Origin: Actinokineospora globicatena
GTDB lineage: Bacteria > Actinomycetota > Actinomycetes > Mycobacteriales > Pseudonocardiaceae
Reading direction: 5' to 3'
Assembly: GCF_024171945.1 (NCBI RefSeq)
Contig: NZ_JAMTCR010000008.1
Coordinates: 168,089 to 232,088, forward strand
Length of the DNA stretch: 64,000 bases
Shown here piece after piece: positions 28,719 through 38,515 of the stretch (the stretch's first letter is position 1; each line of letters opens with the position of its first letter). The translations under genes were made by a program, and so were the position numbers. Below the pieces are notes generated by a model. It was not told the DNA's origin, ran no database searches, and saw nothing but the letters and a program-made list of their open reading frames with translations.

Positions 28719-31073
28719 GTGCGCGACCGCGACAATGAATCCGACGAAGACCCCGACAAGGACCCCTCCCACCCGGGAGTCCGCAACTCCATCAGCGGCT
28801 TCGTCGCGGGTGACATCGTCCAAGCAGGCTCGTACACCGCCTCCTACAGCGCGCCCGCCTTGGCCCCGACCAGCGACGACCACACCGCGTTGCGAACCCT
28901 GCTGCGCAAGTGTGTCGTCGATCTGGGGGAGACCCTGGGCGTCGTGATTGGGCCAGGTCAGGCCCTGGTGTTGGGTGGGTCCGCGCGGACCGAGACCGTC
29001 GCTCTCGACTCCGTCGCGCCCGATTTGGCGGTGCTCGCACCCGACCTCGTGATCGGCGACCACCTGGAGGCGTACGAGTACCTCCCGGACTCATCCGCTC
29101 CCCGGCTGGTTGTCCTGGAGTGGGACGGTCGATTCGACGACCAGGCACGTCAAGTTCTCCGCCACCAAGGCAGGCCACAACGCCTCACCGGCAGCCCCGT
29201 ACTCAACCTCCGCACCGGCTCGGTGTGCGGCTTGGTGGACGCCCGACACGGTCTCGCCCTGGCAGCACCCGACCCTGCGGCCATCGCCGGACAGCCCATC
29301 AACCAGAAATGGCTCACCCTGCTCACGCGCGAACAACTGACCGCGGGTGGCCATCGCTACCCCGATCAACGATTGCGTGACTATCTGACGGCGGTACGCG
29401 ATTCCGCGGACTCCCACCCGTACGCCCAGTTCCTGGAGAGACTTGGTCACCCACCGCCGCTGTCCCAACTCTACGTGCGGCAGCAGGCCGACCAGGATGG
29501 GCACAGGATCCCCGCGACTGACGTGGTTGCCCGCCACCCGCGCGGCGTGCAGGTGATTGGCGAGCCGGGGATGGGGAAGTCCAGTCTGCTCCGGCACATC
29601 GCGACGACCGAGGCAGCCCGGTGGCTCACCAGCGGAACAGGGGCGTTCGTGCCGGTGCAGGTCCCGGCCGAGGTACTCAGCCGCGAGTTGCCCTTGGTGG
29701 AAGCGTTGGCGGTCGGGGTGTCTGACGGCGTGTTCCAAGCCAAGTTCAGCCACGCCGGACTCGCGGAGCTGTTCGCCTCCGAGCCCATCGCGGGAGTGCC
29801 GTGGCTGGTGTTGGTCGACGCGCTCGACGAGGCCCCCGACCACGCGAGAGCCAAGGTGCTGGAGAGCATCACCCGTCTTCGCGACAACCTGTGCTTCGAA
29901 GTGGTCGTCACCAGCCGTCCCTTGGGAATCGACCTCGGTGCCCGGCTCGCCCGCGGCTCCGGCGACCGTGCACCGACCTACATGATCGAACGGTTCACCA
30001 GGGCACAACGCGACAGGTTCGCGGAGAAGTGGTTCACGGCGCTGGGCAACGCCACCCCCGCCGAGACCGCGTCGCGATTCCTGCGTCGCGCTGACGAACC
30101 GCAGTTGCGCGAACTCACCCACATCCCGCTGATGGCCACGATGCTGTTCATCCTCTTCAACAGCGATGACACCGCGCAGTTGCCGGTCAACCAACACGAG
30201 TTGTTCGTGCAGTTCATCCAGTTGGCCACGGACAAGCTCGGCAAGCCGACCGAACGTCGGAGCGAGACGAACCCCGTGCGGTCCAAGCTCATGCTGGCGC
30301 TCATGGAGATCGCCCACCGCAGGCACTGTGCGCGCGAGTTGGACCGGCGACCACTGCTGGACCAAGTCCTCGACTCGCCCAAGATGTGCTGGGGCGATCT
30401 GAGGTCGGTGCCTGAGCGCCGCGATGCCGCGGTCGCGGCGTTGCGTGCCAGTGGCCTGGTGACCCAGACCAGCCGCGGCTTCGATTTCCTGCACCCCACC
30501 ATTGGGGAGTTCCTCGCCGCCCGCCACCTGGTGGTGCGTTACTCGCGTGGCCCAGAAGTGCACCAGCCGCGCAGCCTCGCCTTGCTGGCGCCGCGCCGAA
30601 CCTGGCCGTGGCCGCACTACAAGGTCAAGGTTTTCCTCGCGGCGGGCTGGCTGGACTCCAACGTCGATCTCACCAGGCAACTGCGGCGGCTGCTGGCCTG
30701 GCCGCACCGGTCGCGCAACATCGAGTTCATCGCTGAGCTCGCCTACCACGGGATCCCGGCGGCGCGCCTGCCTGTCGACGTTCGCGACCGCGCGACCAGA
30801 TATTTCGTCGACTCGGTCAAGTCGACCACGGGTGAGGCTTGGCAGCGAGCCGTGCACCTGCTGTGGACCTACGACCCGGCCGTGGCCGCTCGAGCCGTCA
30901 CGAGTCGGATCAGGGCACTGGCGGCCATGGGCCCGGGTCGCGACTGGACGCGGTCGTGGCGCTGCTCGACCGCGACCACCCGGATGGTCCGGCCCAGCTC
31001 GCCTGGCTGGCCGATCACCTCACGGGCGAGCCAGCGGCACGGCTCGCCGCGGCGCAGCGCATGCTGGACTTGA
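28719..31073 (+). CDS. NACHT STAND NTPase with degenerate trypsin-like domain (N-terminal part of a frameshifted gene)
   Basis: In-frame sequence runs 784 residues, of which the last 43 or so (after AAMGPG) are out of frame. Near residues 25-45 is a prefix NSISGFVAGDIVQAGS common before actinobacterial STAND proteins. Residues 60-190 resemble the trypsin-like domains that precede such ATPases: SVAPDLAVLAPD and GSPVLNLRTGSVCGLV match the Asp and Ser regions, but the His region reads VLGGSA and the Ser is Thr (LTGSPV), so it is probably catalytically dead. The NACHT core has Walker A GEPGMGKSS (about 285), Walker B LVLVDALDE (about 365) and a sensor-like VVVTSRPLG, then a winged-helix and helical region. 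The start GTG 28719 is tentative. Such proteins often sense phage or stress. Confidence 0.75.
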   Translation: MRDRDNESDEDPDKDPSHPGVRNSISGFVAGDIVQAGSYTASYSAPALAPTSDDHTALRTLLRKCVVDLGETLGVVIGPGQALVLGGSARTETVALDSVAPDLAVLAPDLVIGDHLEAYEYLPDSSAPRLVVLEWDGRFDDQARQVLRHQGRPQRLTGSPVLNLRTGSVCGLVDARHGLALAAPDPAAIAGQPINQKWLTLLTREQLTAGGHRYPDQRLRDYLTAVRDSADSHPYAQFLERLGHPPPLSQLYVRQQADQDGHRIPATDVVARHPRGVQVIGEPGMGKSSLLRHIATTEAARWLTSGTGAFVPVQVPAEVLSRELPLVEALAVGVSDGVFQAKFSHAGLAELFASEPIAGVPWLVLVDALDEAPDHARAKVLESITRLRDNLCFEVVVTSRPLGIDLGARLARGSGDRAPTYMIERFTRAQRDRFAEKWFTALGNATPAETASRFLRRADEPQLRELTHIPLMATMLFILFNSDDTAQLPVNQHELFVQFIQLATDKLGKPTERRSETNPVRSKLMLALMEIAHRRHCARELDRRPLLDQVLDSPKMCWGDLRSVPERRDAAVAALRASGLVTQTSRGFDFLHPTIGEFLAARHLVVRYSRGPEVHQPRSLALLAPRRTWPWPHYKVKVFLAAGWLDSNVDLTRQLRRLLAWPHRSRNIEFIAELAYHGIPAARLPVDVRDRATRYFVDSVKSTTGEAWQRAVHLLWTYDPAVAARAVTSRIRALAAMGPGRDWTRSWRCSTATTRMVRPSSPGWPITSRASQRHGSPRRSACWT

Positions 31074-32374
31074 ACCGCGACGCGGGAACCAGGGCTCTGA
31101 CGGCTCTGGTGAATGACCGGGATATGGGGCTTCACCGGGTCAAGGCCGCGACGGTGAGCCGTTCGGTAGACCTGGTCAGGTCGCTCACATACCCCGAGCA
31201 CGCCGACATCAACCTCCGAGTGGCCGCCTTGATCGCGCTTCTTCCCCTTGATGCCAAGACCGCGATCAGGGGGCTGCGCGATATCGTCGCCCACGTTCAC
31301 CGACTGGAGATCCTGCTCGACTTGGCCGAGGCGGTTCAACCGCACCACAAAGAGTTCGCCCTCGAAGTGGCCGAAGGTGTGATCACCTCGGCACGTGCGG
31401 ACAGCGCGGAGCGCCTCGCGGCGCTACGGGTCATCGGCACCTCGGCGCCGGATCGCGCCGGTGAACTCGCGACCGGGCTGGCCCGTGACACCAGGAATGC
31501 CGCCGGTCTGCGGCTCGACGCGGCGTTGCTGGTCGCCACGAAGTACGGCGGGAGCACGAAGGTCTTGCGAGAACTAGTGCGAGCCGGGTTGGTTCCCAGG
31601 GGTCGACTGGTGTCTCTAGCCGAGAGCGTCGGGAGTCTCGACCGAGAACTCGCCGCGGACCTCTATCTCGACGAGGCGTCGCGATTGCGTGGTCGGCAGC
31701 GCCTCGAAGTGCAGCGGAAAGCGATGAACCTGCACCCGAGCAAGGGGATGAAAGCCGTGCGGGAGACGCTCATGGATCGGCGCACGGACGACCGGCTCCG
31801 CCTGGAGGAAGCGCGCCACCTGAGCGCGGCCTTCGAACTTGATGTCTACGAGAGTCTGGCGGAGACGGGGAGCTTCGACTACGCCTTCGCCGCAGCCGAG
31901 AAGGTGCGCGAACGAGATGCCGCCCGGGGCCGAGAACTCTTTGCTGTCATCGCGCAACGCGGGTCTCTGCCTGGCGGGAACCGAATGAAGGCAGCGATCG
32001 CCTCGGGGGACAAGCGGGTCATCGAGCGAGTCAACCGGGTGAAGGGCGTGCCAGAACGAGATCGCCTCAGCGGTGCTCGGCACCTGGGCAAAGCGGGCGA
32101 TCGGGTCCGGGCGGGTTTGGCCCAGTCAGCCGAGGATCCGTTCGTCAGGATCACTGCGGCGATGGAGTTGTCGAGCGATCGGCGGGCCGCCGACTTGTTG
32201 GCCGAGCACTCGGCCAACCGTACGGCCGCCGCTGAGTCTCGGCTGGAGGCGGCGATCGAGGCGCGGAAGAGGAACCGCAAGATCGGGAATGGTGCGTTGA
32301 AGGCTCTCAGCGAGGACCCTGAGATCCCGAAGGCGGTTCGGCGGCGGGCGGAGAAGGAGCGGGGACGCTGGTAG
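30956..32374 (+). pseudogene. C-terminal helical-repeat part of the frameshifted NACHT gene
   Basis: This frame, -1 relative to the preceding one, continues its protein naturally: the helical repeats begun upstream go on as VALLDRDHPDGPAQLAWLAD, then HEAT-like units such as LRVAALIALLPLDAKTAIRG and ERLAALRVIGTSAPDRAGEL, to a basic C-terminus. About 470 residues. GTG 30956 is the first possible start but has no ribosome binding site, so independent translation is doubtful. The switch must occur at about 30925-30950, in a G/C-run (GGGCCCGGGTCGCG). Either a one-base deletion broke the gene, or the read is in error, or a rare recoding event joins the parts. Confidence 0.6.
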
Positions 32375-32426
32375 GTCGGCGTGTCGGGGGTGGGGGTAGG
32401 GCTGGGCGGTGGGAGACTGGTCGGCG

Positions 32427-35400
32427 ATGTATACGCCGTCGGAGATCGCGGATTTGTTGGAGTGCGAGCACCGGAGTGTGCTCGGGCAGGCGAACGCGGC
32501 CGGGATCGCGGGGGCGCCGCAGCCGGGGGCTGGGCCGGATCGGGTCACGGTCAAGCACGGGCGGGAGCACGAGCGGGCGACGTTGACGCGGCTGCGAGGG
32601 GAGCAGCACGCGGTGGTCGAGATCGACTCGCGGGATCCGGTGACGGCGGCGGCGGAGACGGCTGAGGCGCTGCGGGCCGGGGTGCCGGTGGTGTACCAGG
32701 CGGTGTTCCACGAGCCGGGCGGGATGACCGGGCGGGCGGACTTCCTGGTGCGCGGTGACGACGGCCGCTACGAGGTGTACGACACGAAGCTGGCCAGGCA
32801 CGCGCGGCCCGCCGCCGTCATCCAGGTCGTCGCCTACGCCGACGCGTTGGCCAGGGCGGGGCACCCGGCCGGGCCGGAGACGCACCTGCTGCTCGGCGAC
32901 GGGAGCCGCGCGTCGTTCCGGGTGGACGAGTTCCTCCCGTTGTTGCGCCGGTTGCAACAGCGCCTCCTCGCCCGCGAACCCCACCTGCCCGACCGCCTCT
33001 GGGGTGACGAGCGCCCCGCCTGCTCCGGCTGCCCCTACGCCGAGCACTGCGCCGCCGGACGTGCCGCCGACCGTGACCTCGCGCTGGTGGCGGGCATGCG
33101 CTCCGACCAGCGCCGCAAGTTGGTCGACGGCGGCCTGACCACCATCGACGCCCTCGCCGCCGCCGGCCCCGAGGACCGGCCCACGACGCTGTCGCTCGCG
33201 TCCTACACCGCGCTCCGGGCCCAGGCCGCGATCCAGGTCCGCCAAGACGCCACCGGCGAGGTCGCCTATGAGGTCGTCGACCCCGACGCGCTCGCCACGA
33301 TCCCGCCGCCCAGTCCCGGTGACGTCTTCTTCGACATGGAGGGCGACCCGTACGCGATCGGCGGCACCGGCCTGGAGTACCTGTTCGGCGCGGTCGCCGA
33401 CGACACGTTCACGCCGTTCTGGGCGCACACCCGGGCCGCCGAGCGCCGGGCGTTCGAGCGGTTCGTCGACTTCGCCACCGCCCGGCTCGCGGAGCACCCC
33501 GACGCGCACGTCTACCACTACGCGCCGTACGAGTCGTCCGCCCTTAAGCGCCTCGCCGCTCTGCACGGCACGCGCGAAGACGCCGTGGACAGGTTGCTGC
33601 GCCACGGTTCCCTCATCGACCTCTATGCCGTGGTGCGTAAGGCGTTGCGCGTCTCGCAGCGTACATACTCGATCAAAGCGCTAGAGCCGCTCTACATGCC
33701 AGAGGCCCGCGAGGGCGAGGTCAAGACGGCCGTGTCGAGCATAGAGGCGTACGAGGACTACCTGACGCTCACCACCGCCGGGGAGACTGAGCGCGCCGCC
33801 GAGATCCTGCAGGGCATCGCCGACTACAACGAGTACGACTGCGTCTCCACCCAGCGGCTTTTCGAGTTCCTGCACCAGGTCCGCCGCGAGGAGGGCATCG
33901 AGACCAGGCACGAGGTCGACGAGTCCGAATTGGACGCCGGGCTGCGCGACGTCCAGGACGACGAGCGCGCCAGGAAGGCCGAGGAGCTGGCCCGGCTGGT
34001 CGACACCCTCATCGACGGCCTCCCGGACGACCCCGCCGACTTCACCCCCGACGACCGGGCCCGCGCGCTGCTCGCCGCGTCCGTCGGCTACTACCGGCGT
34101 GAGACGAACCCAGCCTGGTGGGAGTACTTCCGCCAGCTCGCCGCCCCGCTGCACGACCTGGAGGCCGACACGACCTGCGCCGTGCCGGTCCGGGTCGACG
34201 CGGGGGAGTGGGAGCCGCCGAAACGCCGCAACGGCAGGCACAAGCGCGTGCTGCGGGTGGTGTGCGACCAGGACCGGCCGCACCCGTTCGCCGTTGGTGA
34301 CCAGGTCCGGCTGCGTTACGGCGCTGACAGCCACGATGGCAAGGTCACCGAGGCCACCGCCGACCGCATCGTGGTCGAGGAGAGCCGCGCACCCGACGCG
34401 ATCGCCCCGGGCGTGGTGCAGGCCGTGCTGCCCGGCGAACCGGTGCGGCCCGCGCCGAAGGACGAGGCCGTGCTCGACCTGGCCAAACAGGTCGCCGACG
34501 CGCTCCCCGCCCAATCAGCCTTCGCCCTGGCCATCCCATCGGCCGCGCCCGCGCTTCCCCCACACCCCGGCATCGACCTGCTGCGCCGCACACCACCGAG
34601 ATTGCGCGGCGGCGGGGCTCTCCCGGCGCCGGGTGACGACCTGGTGCGCACGGTCATCGAGACCGTCGACGCGCTGGACGGCTCGACCCTGGCTGTGCAG
34701 GGACCTCCCGGCGCGGGCAAGACCTACCTCGCGGGCAGGCTCATCGCGCACCTGGTCAAGTCCGGCCGCACCGTCGGCGTGACCTCAACCAGCCACAAGG
34801 CGGTCGAGAACGTCCTCACAGCAGCCCTGTCCGCCGCGCCGGACCTGCCCGTCGCGAAACGCCCGCGTGGCACCACTCCGGCGCCGGACGTGGCCTGGGA
34901 CCAGCCGAAGAACTTCGCCGCGCTGGCCGGGTGGCGCCGGGAGCACGACACCGGTCACCTGGTCGGCGGCACCGCGTGGAACTTCGCCAACAAAGCGCTC
35001 CGCGAGGACCCGTTCGACGTGCTGATCGTCGACGAGGCTGGCCAGTTCGCCCTCGCCGACGCGCTCGCGGTGTCCACCTGCGCCCGCAACCTCGTGCTGC
35101 TCGGCGACCCGCGCCAGCTCCCGCAGGTCGTCCAGGGCACCCACCCGGCCGGGGCCGAGGCCTCCGCGCTCGGGCACCTGCTCGGCGCCGCCGACATCAT
35201 CCCGCCCGACCTGGGGTTCTTTCTCGACCAGACCCGCCGCATGCACCCCGACGTCTGCGCGCCGGTGTCCCGGCTGTCCTACGCGGGCAGGCTGCACGCC
35301 CACCCGAGCGCCGCCGAGCGGTCCATCGCGGGGGTGGTGCCGGGGCTGCATGTGCTGGAGGTCGACCACCGGGGCAACACGACTCGGTCCACTGAGGAGG

Positions 35401-35840
35401 CCGCCGCTGTCGCGGAGCTGGTGACCATGTTGCACGGCCGTGCCTTCGATGACCGGGGCTCGTCTCGGCCCATTGGTGATCGCGACATCCTTGTTGTCGC
35501 GCCGTACAACTTGCAGGCCCGGGTGGTGACTAGGGCGCTGGCGGCGGCGGGACACCCGGACGTGCGGGTGGGCACGGTCGACCGGTTCCAGGGCCAGGAG
35601 GCACCGGTCGTGATCGCCACGATGACTTCCTCCTCGGCGGCCGACCTCCCACGCGGCCTGGACTTCCTCCTCTCCCGCAACCGCCTCAACGTCGCCCTCT
35701 CCCGAGCCCAAACCCTCGCCGTCCTGGTCTGCTCCCCACACCTCGTGACCGCCGACATCCGCACCACAGACCAGATGCGCCTCGTCTCCGGCATGATCGG
35801 CCTACTCGACGACGCCATCCCTTGGGTGACGACCCGCTGA
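32427..35840 (+). CDS. TM0106-family RecB-like nuclease/SF1 helicase
   Basis: A 1137-residue protein. The N-terminal third is a RecB-like nuclease: GRADFLV, then YEVYDTKLA and QVVAYADAL carry the D, D-x-K and Q-x3-Y positions, followed by a Cys cluster CSGCPYAEHC that may bind an Fe-S centre. Residues 290-500 hold the RNase H-like block DVFFDMEGDP with YHYAPYESSALKRL and YNEYDC. The C-terminal SF1 (Upf1-like) helicase has Walker A GPPGAGKT (about 759), DEAGQF (about 869), and motifs TVDRFQGQEAPVV and SRNRLNVALSRA. The family is widespread in actinobacteria and presumed to process nucleic acids. ATG 32427 was chosen; GTG 32409 is also in frame. It starts 52 bp after the broken NACHT gene. Confidence 0.88.
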   Translation: MYTPSEIADLLECEHRSVLGQANAAGIAGAPQPGAGPDRVTVKHGREHERATLTRLRGEQHAVVEIDSRDPVTAAAETAEALRAGVPVVYQAVFHEPGGMTGRADFLVRGDDGRYEVYDTKLARHARPAAVIQVVAYADALARAGHPAGPETHLLLGDGSRASFRVDEFLPLLRRLQQRLLAREPHLPDRLWGDERPACSGCPYAEHCAAGRAADRDLALVAGMRSDQRRKLVDGGLTTIDALAAAGPEDRPTTLSLASYTALRAQAAIQVRQDATGEVAYEVVDPDALATIPPPSPGDVFFDMEGDPYAIGGTGLEYLFGAVADDTFTPFWAHTRAAERRAFERFVDFATARLAEHPDAHVYHYAPYESSALKRLAALHGTREDAVDRLLRHGSLIDLYAVVRKALRVSQRTYSIKALEPLYMPEAREGEVKTAVSSIEAYEDYLTLTTAGETERAAEILQGIADYNEYDCVSTQRLFEFLHQVRREEGIETRHEVDESELDAGLRDVQDDERARKAEELARLVDTLIDGLPDDPADFTPDDRARALLAASVGYYRRETNPAWWEYFRQLAAPLHDLEADTTCAVPVRVDAGEWEPPKRRNGRHKRVLRVVCDQDRPHPFAVGDQVRLRYGADSHDGKVTEATADRIVVEESRAPDAIAPGVVQAVLPGEPVRPAPKDEAVLDLAKQVADALPAQSAFALAIPSAAPALPPHPGIDLLRRTPPRLRGGGALPAPGDDLVRTVIETVDALDGSTLAVQGPPGAGKTYLAGRLIAHLVKSGRTVGVTSTSHKAVENVLTAALSAAPDLPVAKRPRGTTPAPDVAWDQPKNFAALAGWRREHDTGHLVGGTAWNFANKALREDPFDVLIVDEAGQFALADALAVSTCARNLVLLGDPRQLPQVVQGTHPAGAEASALGHLLGAADIIPPDLGFFLDQTRRMHPDVCAPVSRLSYAGRLHAHPSAAERSIAGVVPGLHVLEVDHRGNTTRSTEEAAAVAELVTMLHGRAFDDRGSSRPIGDRDILVVAPYNLQARVVTRALAAAGHPDVRVGTVDRFQGQEAPVVIATMTSSSAADLPRGLDFLLSRNRLNVALSRAQTLAVLVCSPHLVTADIRTTDQMRLVSGMIGLLDDAIPWVTTR

Positions 35841-35953
35841 CACTGTGCTCGGATGATCACCGTCAAGCCGATGTTCGCCTTGGCGCTATCGCCTCGCGCG
35901 CCTTGGTGGCCTTGACCAGGCGGTTCGGGTCTTGAGGTCCGCCATTTTCCACT

Positions 35954-36073
35954 CCGCTGGGTGACAGAAGTTGTCCACATGTGGATCTCTGCGGGGGTGC
36001 TTTCAAGATCGACTGTCGGGGGGTCCTTGTAGACTGGACCAGGGCCGCCCCCCGGAGAGGGTGGGGGCTGGGC
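35954..36073. repeat. intergenic repeat family, copy B
   Basis: A 120-bp core matching copies A and C: ACAGAAGTTGTCCACATGTG, then TCAAGATCGACTGTCGG, TGTAGACTGG and CGCCCCCCGGAGAGGGTG, in the same order and spacing. Weaker similarity extends to about 35850 on the left, and to the right copies B and C share a further CGCGAAGCGG. Confidence 0.8.
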
Positions 36074-36177
36074 GGGGGAGGGACCGCGTGCGCGCGCGAA
36101 GCGGGTGCGGCGGGGTAAGAGGGTTCAGCGCCGCGTCGTGGCCGCGCTCGGGAAGTCCCCGCAGCGCATCCGGTTGA

Positions 36178-36436
36178 GTCCACTGTGGACGGTCGGCCGC
36201 GCTGGATGGCCTTAGTTGATCACTCTGGCGACGACTTGCCCTCGGCCGTGCCTGTATCGGCGACCCTCACGCCTCTGACCAGGCGATATGCTGCCGCTCC
36301 CATCCCGAATTTCCGTCTTCTGGGTGACAGAAGTTATCCACATGTGGATCTCCACGGTGCCTGTTTCAAGATCGTCCGTGGGTGGGTCCCGGTAGACTGG
36401 ACCTGGGCCGCCCCCCGGAGAGGGTGGGGGCCGGGC
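36178..36436. repeat. intergenic repeat family, copy C
   Basis: Core 36317-36436, exactly 120 bp, with ACAGAAGTTATCCACATGTG, TTTCAAGATCG, CGGTAGACTGG and CGCCCCCCGGAGAGGGTG. The left flank back to GTCCACTGTGGAC at 36178 resembles the left flank of copy A (shared TTGATCACTC, CCTCT-ACCAG-CG). It lies in tandem with copy B, 363 bp apart core to core. Neither copy is followed by an evident gene in the same direction. Confidence 0.8.
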
Positions 36437-36439
36437 TGG

Positions 36440-36830
36440 GGTGGACCGCGCGCGGGCGCGAAGCGGGGCGGTGGGGCGAGGCTGGCGCGTGGGCGGGTAG
36501 CGGGGCGGTGGGGCTGGGGTGGCTCGATAGAGCTAAGTAGGGCGGTAGCGCTTGGTGGGGTGGTTGGGCTAAGCGCGGCGGTGGCGCTGAGTTGGCGGCG
36601 GGGTGCAGCGGGGCGATAGCGCTGAGCGGGGGTAGCGCCAAGTGGGGCGGTTGGGTGTAGCGGGGCGATAGTGCTGAGCGGGTGGTGGGGCGAAGTTGGC
36701 GTGTGGGGGCGAAGCGGGGCGGTTGGGGGGACGGGGTGGGTGGCGCAAAGCGGGGGCGGGTGAGCGAAATGGTGCGGTGGTGAGCTTTGGGCGGGATCAC
36801 GGGCCAGCTGTGGTGAGGCTGCGGCGTGGT
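36440..36830. repeat. G-rich low-complexity stretch
   Basis: Strand-asymmetric, G-rich DNA made of degenerate units such as GCGGGGCGGTTGGG, GGGGCGAAGCGGGGCG and GGGGCGATAGCGCTGAGCGG. Individual words recur without strict period. No coding frame is convincing on either strand; it lies between copy C and the end of the convergent M48 gene. Confidence 0.5.
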
Positions 36831-36867
36831 GGTCCTGAGGTGAGGCGCATGGGGTGGGTTGGCGGGG

Positions 36868-38373
36868 TCAGGGTGGGGTGGGTGTGAAGGCGGTGGGGAT
36901 GCCTGCCTTGTCCAGCAGTGCCCGTAGGGCGGTGGTGTCGTGTGTGTCGCCGGTGGCGGTGGTGATGGTGTGGGGTAGGTCGGTGGCGTCGAAGGTGGGG
37001 AGGAGTAGGCGGACCTCGGCGGCCCAGTTGATGGACCAGCGGCCGTGGCCGGTGGTGGAGAGGGCGAGTTCCACCAGTTGTTGCAGCTCGGTGGCCACTG
37101 CCTTCGCGGCGTGGGTGCGGCGGGCTTGGGGGCCGCCTACTCGGCTGGGGTCTTCTGGGGCGAGGTCGACCACGCGGTTGGCGTCGAGGGCGTTGAGGAC
37201 GGTGCCGAGGGTGGGGTCGCCGCCCATGATCTTGGCGGCGGTGGTGGTCAGGCGGTTCGTGGCCTTCGCGAACAGGTTCTGGGCGCCGACGTGGTGGAAG
37301 GTGTCCCAGTCGACGCGTTTCTTCTGGTCGGCGCCCTCGTCGATGGCCGTCATCAACACCCGGTCCAGCAGCCGCTCGGGGCCGTCCAGCAGCGCCAAGG
37401 CCTGCTGGTCCGCCCAGTCCCGCGGTGACGGCGCGCCGAGTGCCTCGATGGCCGCGATCCTGACCTTGGTCGGCGGGTGCGAGTCGTACGGGTCGGCGTC
37501 CTCGTCGGTGTCCTGGGAGCGGATGTCGTCGAGCACCGGCTGGACCTCCGGGGCGCCAGCCATCGCCGTGAAGCCCGCGTAGATCGACGTGGGCAGGTAG
37601 CCCGCCGCCCAGCCCTTGGCGAGGTGCCCGTTGAGGAACATGTGCCACGAGAAGCCGATCGCGCCGACCTCGCGCAGCGCGGAGGCGGCCGACGCGGAGC
37701 CGACGATCTTGGCCGACACCGCGTCCGCGGCCAGCTCCTGGCGCCTGCAGGTCGCGCTGGACAGTCGCATGTAGACCTTCGCGTAGCCGACGAAGACCCT
37801 GTGCAGCAACGCCTGGAGCCGGTGCTCGCGGTTCATCCCGACCACCACGCGGCGGATCGCGTCGCGCCCGGTGACGACGATGCCGGACAGCCGCGTGTCG
37901 CTGTTGGCGTAGTGGCCCAGTTCGTGCGCGAGCACCGAGGCGAGTTGCCGCTCGCTCAACGCCGCCAGCAACGGCGCGCCGATGTACATCCGGCGCTCCG
38001 TCACGACCAGCCCGAGGAACCGGGTGCTCTCGGACACGGCCGCGTTCACGTCGGCGATCACCCGGATCTGGTCCGGCGGTGGGGTGCCGACCTGCTCGGC
38101 GATCCGGTTCACCAGCGCCCACAGCCGGGGCTGCTGCTCCGGGGTGACTCGCAGGCCGGGCTCCGCGCCGGACTCGTGCCGCTCGAGGGTGACCACGGCC
38201 GCGACCACCGCGAACGTCGCGGGCACGACGAAGAACCCGAGTTTGATCGCGGTGAACGGCGCGTGCTCGAACGCCATGAACTCGAGCGCGACCATCCCGC
38301 CCACCAGCGCGAGCGCGAGCAGGTAGAAACCGACCAACATCGCCACCGCCAAGGCGGCGCGCAACAACACCAT
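36868..38373 (-). CDS. M48-family zinc metalloprotease (HtpX/Ste24-like)
   Basis: A 501-residue membrane peptidase. Two to three hydrophobic helices occupy residues 5-65, followed by the catalytic domain with HELGH (His150, Glu151, His154) and the downstream glutamate ligand Glu213 in RRQELAADAVSA. PYDSHPPTKVRIAAIEA at about 330 is the usual C-terminal motif of the family. Residues 350-501 are an extra domain rich in helices (ALSTTGHGRWSINWAAEV) specific to actinobacterial members. It is thought to degrade misfolded or unneeded membrane proteins. It follows the type VII-like cassette in the same direction after a 142-bp gap. Confidence 0.88.
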   Translation of the reverse strand: MVLLRAALAVAMLVGFYLLALALVGGMVALEFMAFEHAPFTAIKLGFFVVPATFAVVAAVVTLERHESGAEPGLRVTPEQQPRLWALVNRIAEQVGTPPPDQIRVIADVNAAVSESTRFLGLVVTERRMYIGAPLLAALSERQLASVLAHELGHYANSDTRLSGIVVTGRDAIRRVVVGMNREHRLQALLHRVFVGYAKVYMRLSSATCRRQELAADAVSAKIVGSASAASALREVGAIGFSWHMFLNGHLAKGWAAGYLPTSIYAGFTAMAGAPEVQPVLDDIRSQDTDEDADPYDSHPPTKVRIAAIEALGAPSPRDWADQQALALLDGPERLLDRVLMTAIDEGADQKKRVDWDTFHHVGAQNLFAKATNRLTTTAAKIMGGDPTLGTVLNALDANRVVDLAPEDPSRVGGPQARRTHAAKAVATELQQLVELALSTTGHGRWSINWAAEVRLLLPTFDATDLPHTITTATGDTHDTTALRALLDKAGIPTAFTPTPP

Positions 38374-38515
38374 CGTCCCCAGTGCCTTTCCCCAGTAGCC
38401 GCCCCCAGAGCGGCCTAGGGAGTGTGCACCAAGACCCCCACCCGCGCAAACACCCCGCCCGCGCCCACCTGGCCACCGGTAACGGCCATCACAACCTCGC
38501 GATCCACGAGCGGTC

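Noticed and set aside
30920..30960. Programmed -1 frameshift in the NACHT gene
   Set aside because: No canonical slippery heptamer or downstream pseudoknot is evident; a deletion or sequencing error is simpler.
36366..36800. Pro/Ala-rich minus-strand ORF in the G-rich stretch
   Set aside because: Its sequence simply mirrors the low-complexity G-rich repeats and has no start signal.
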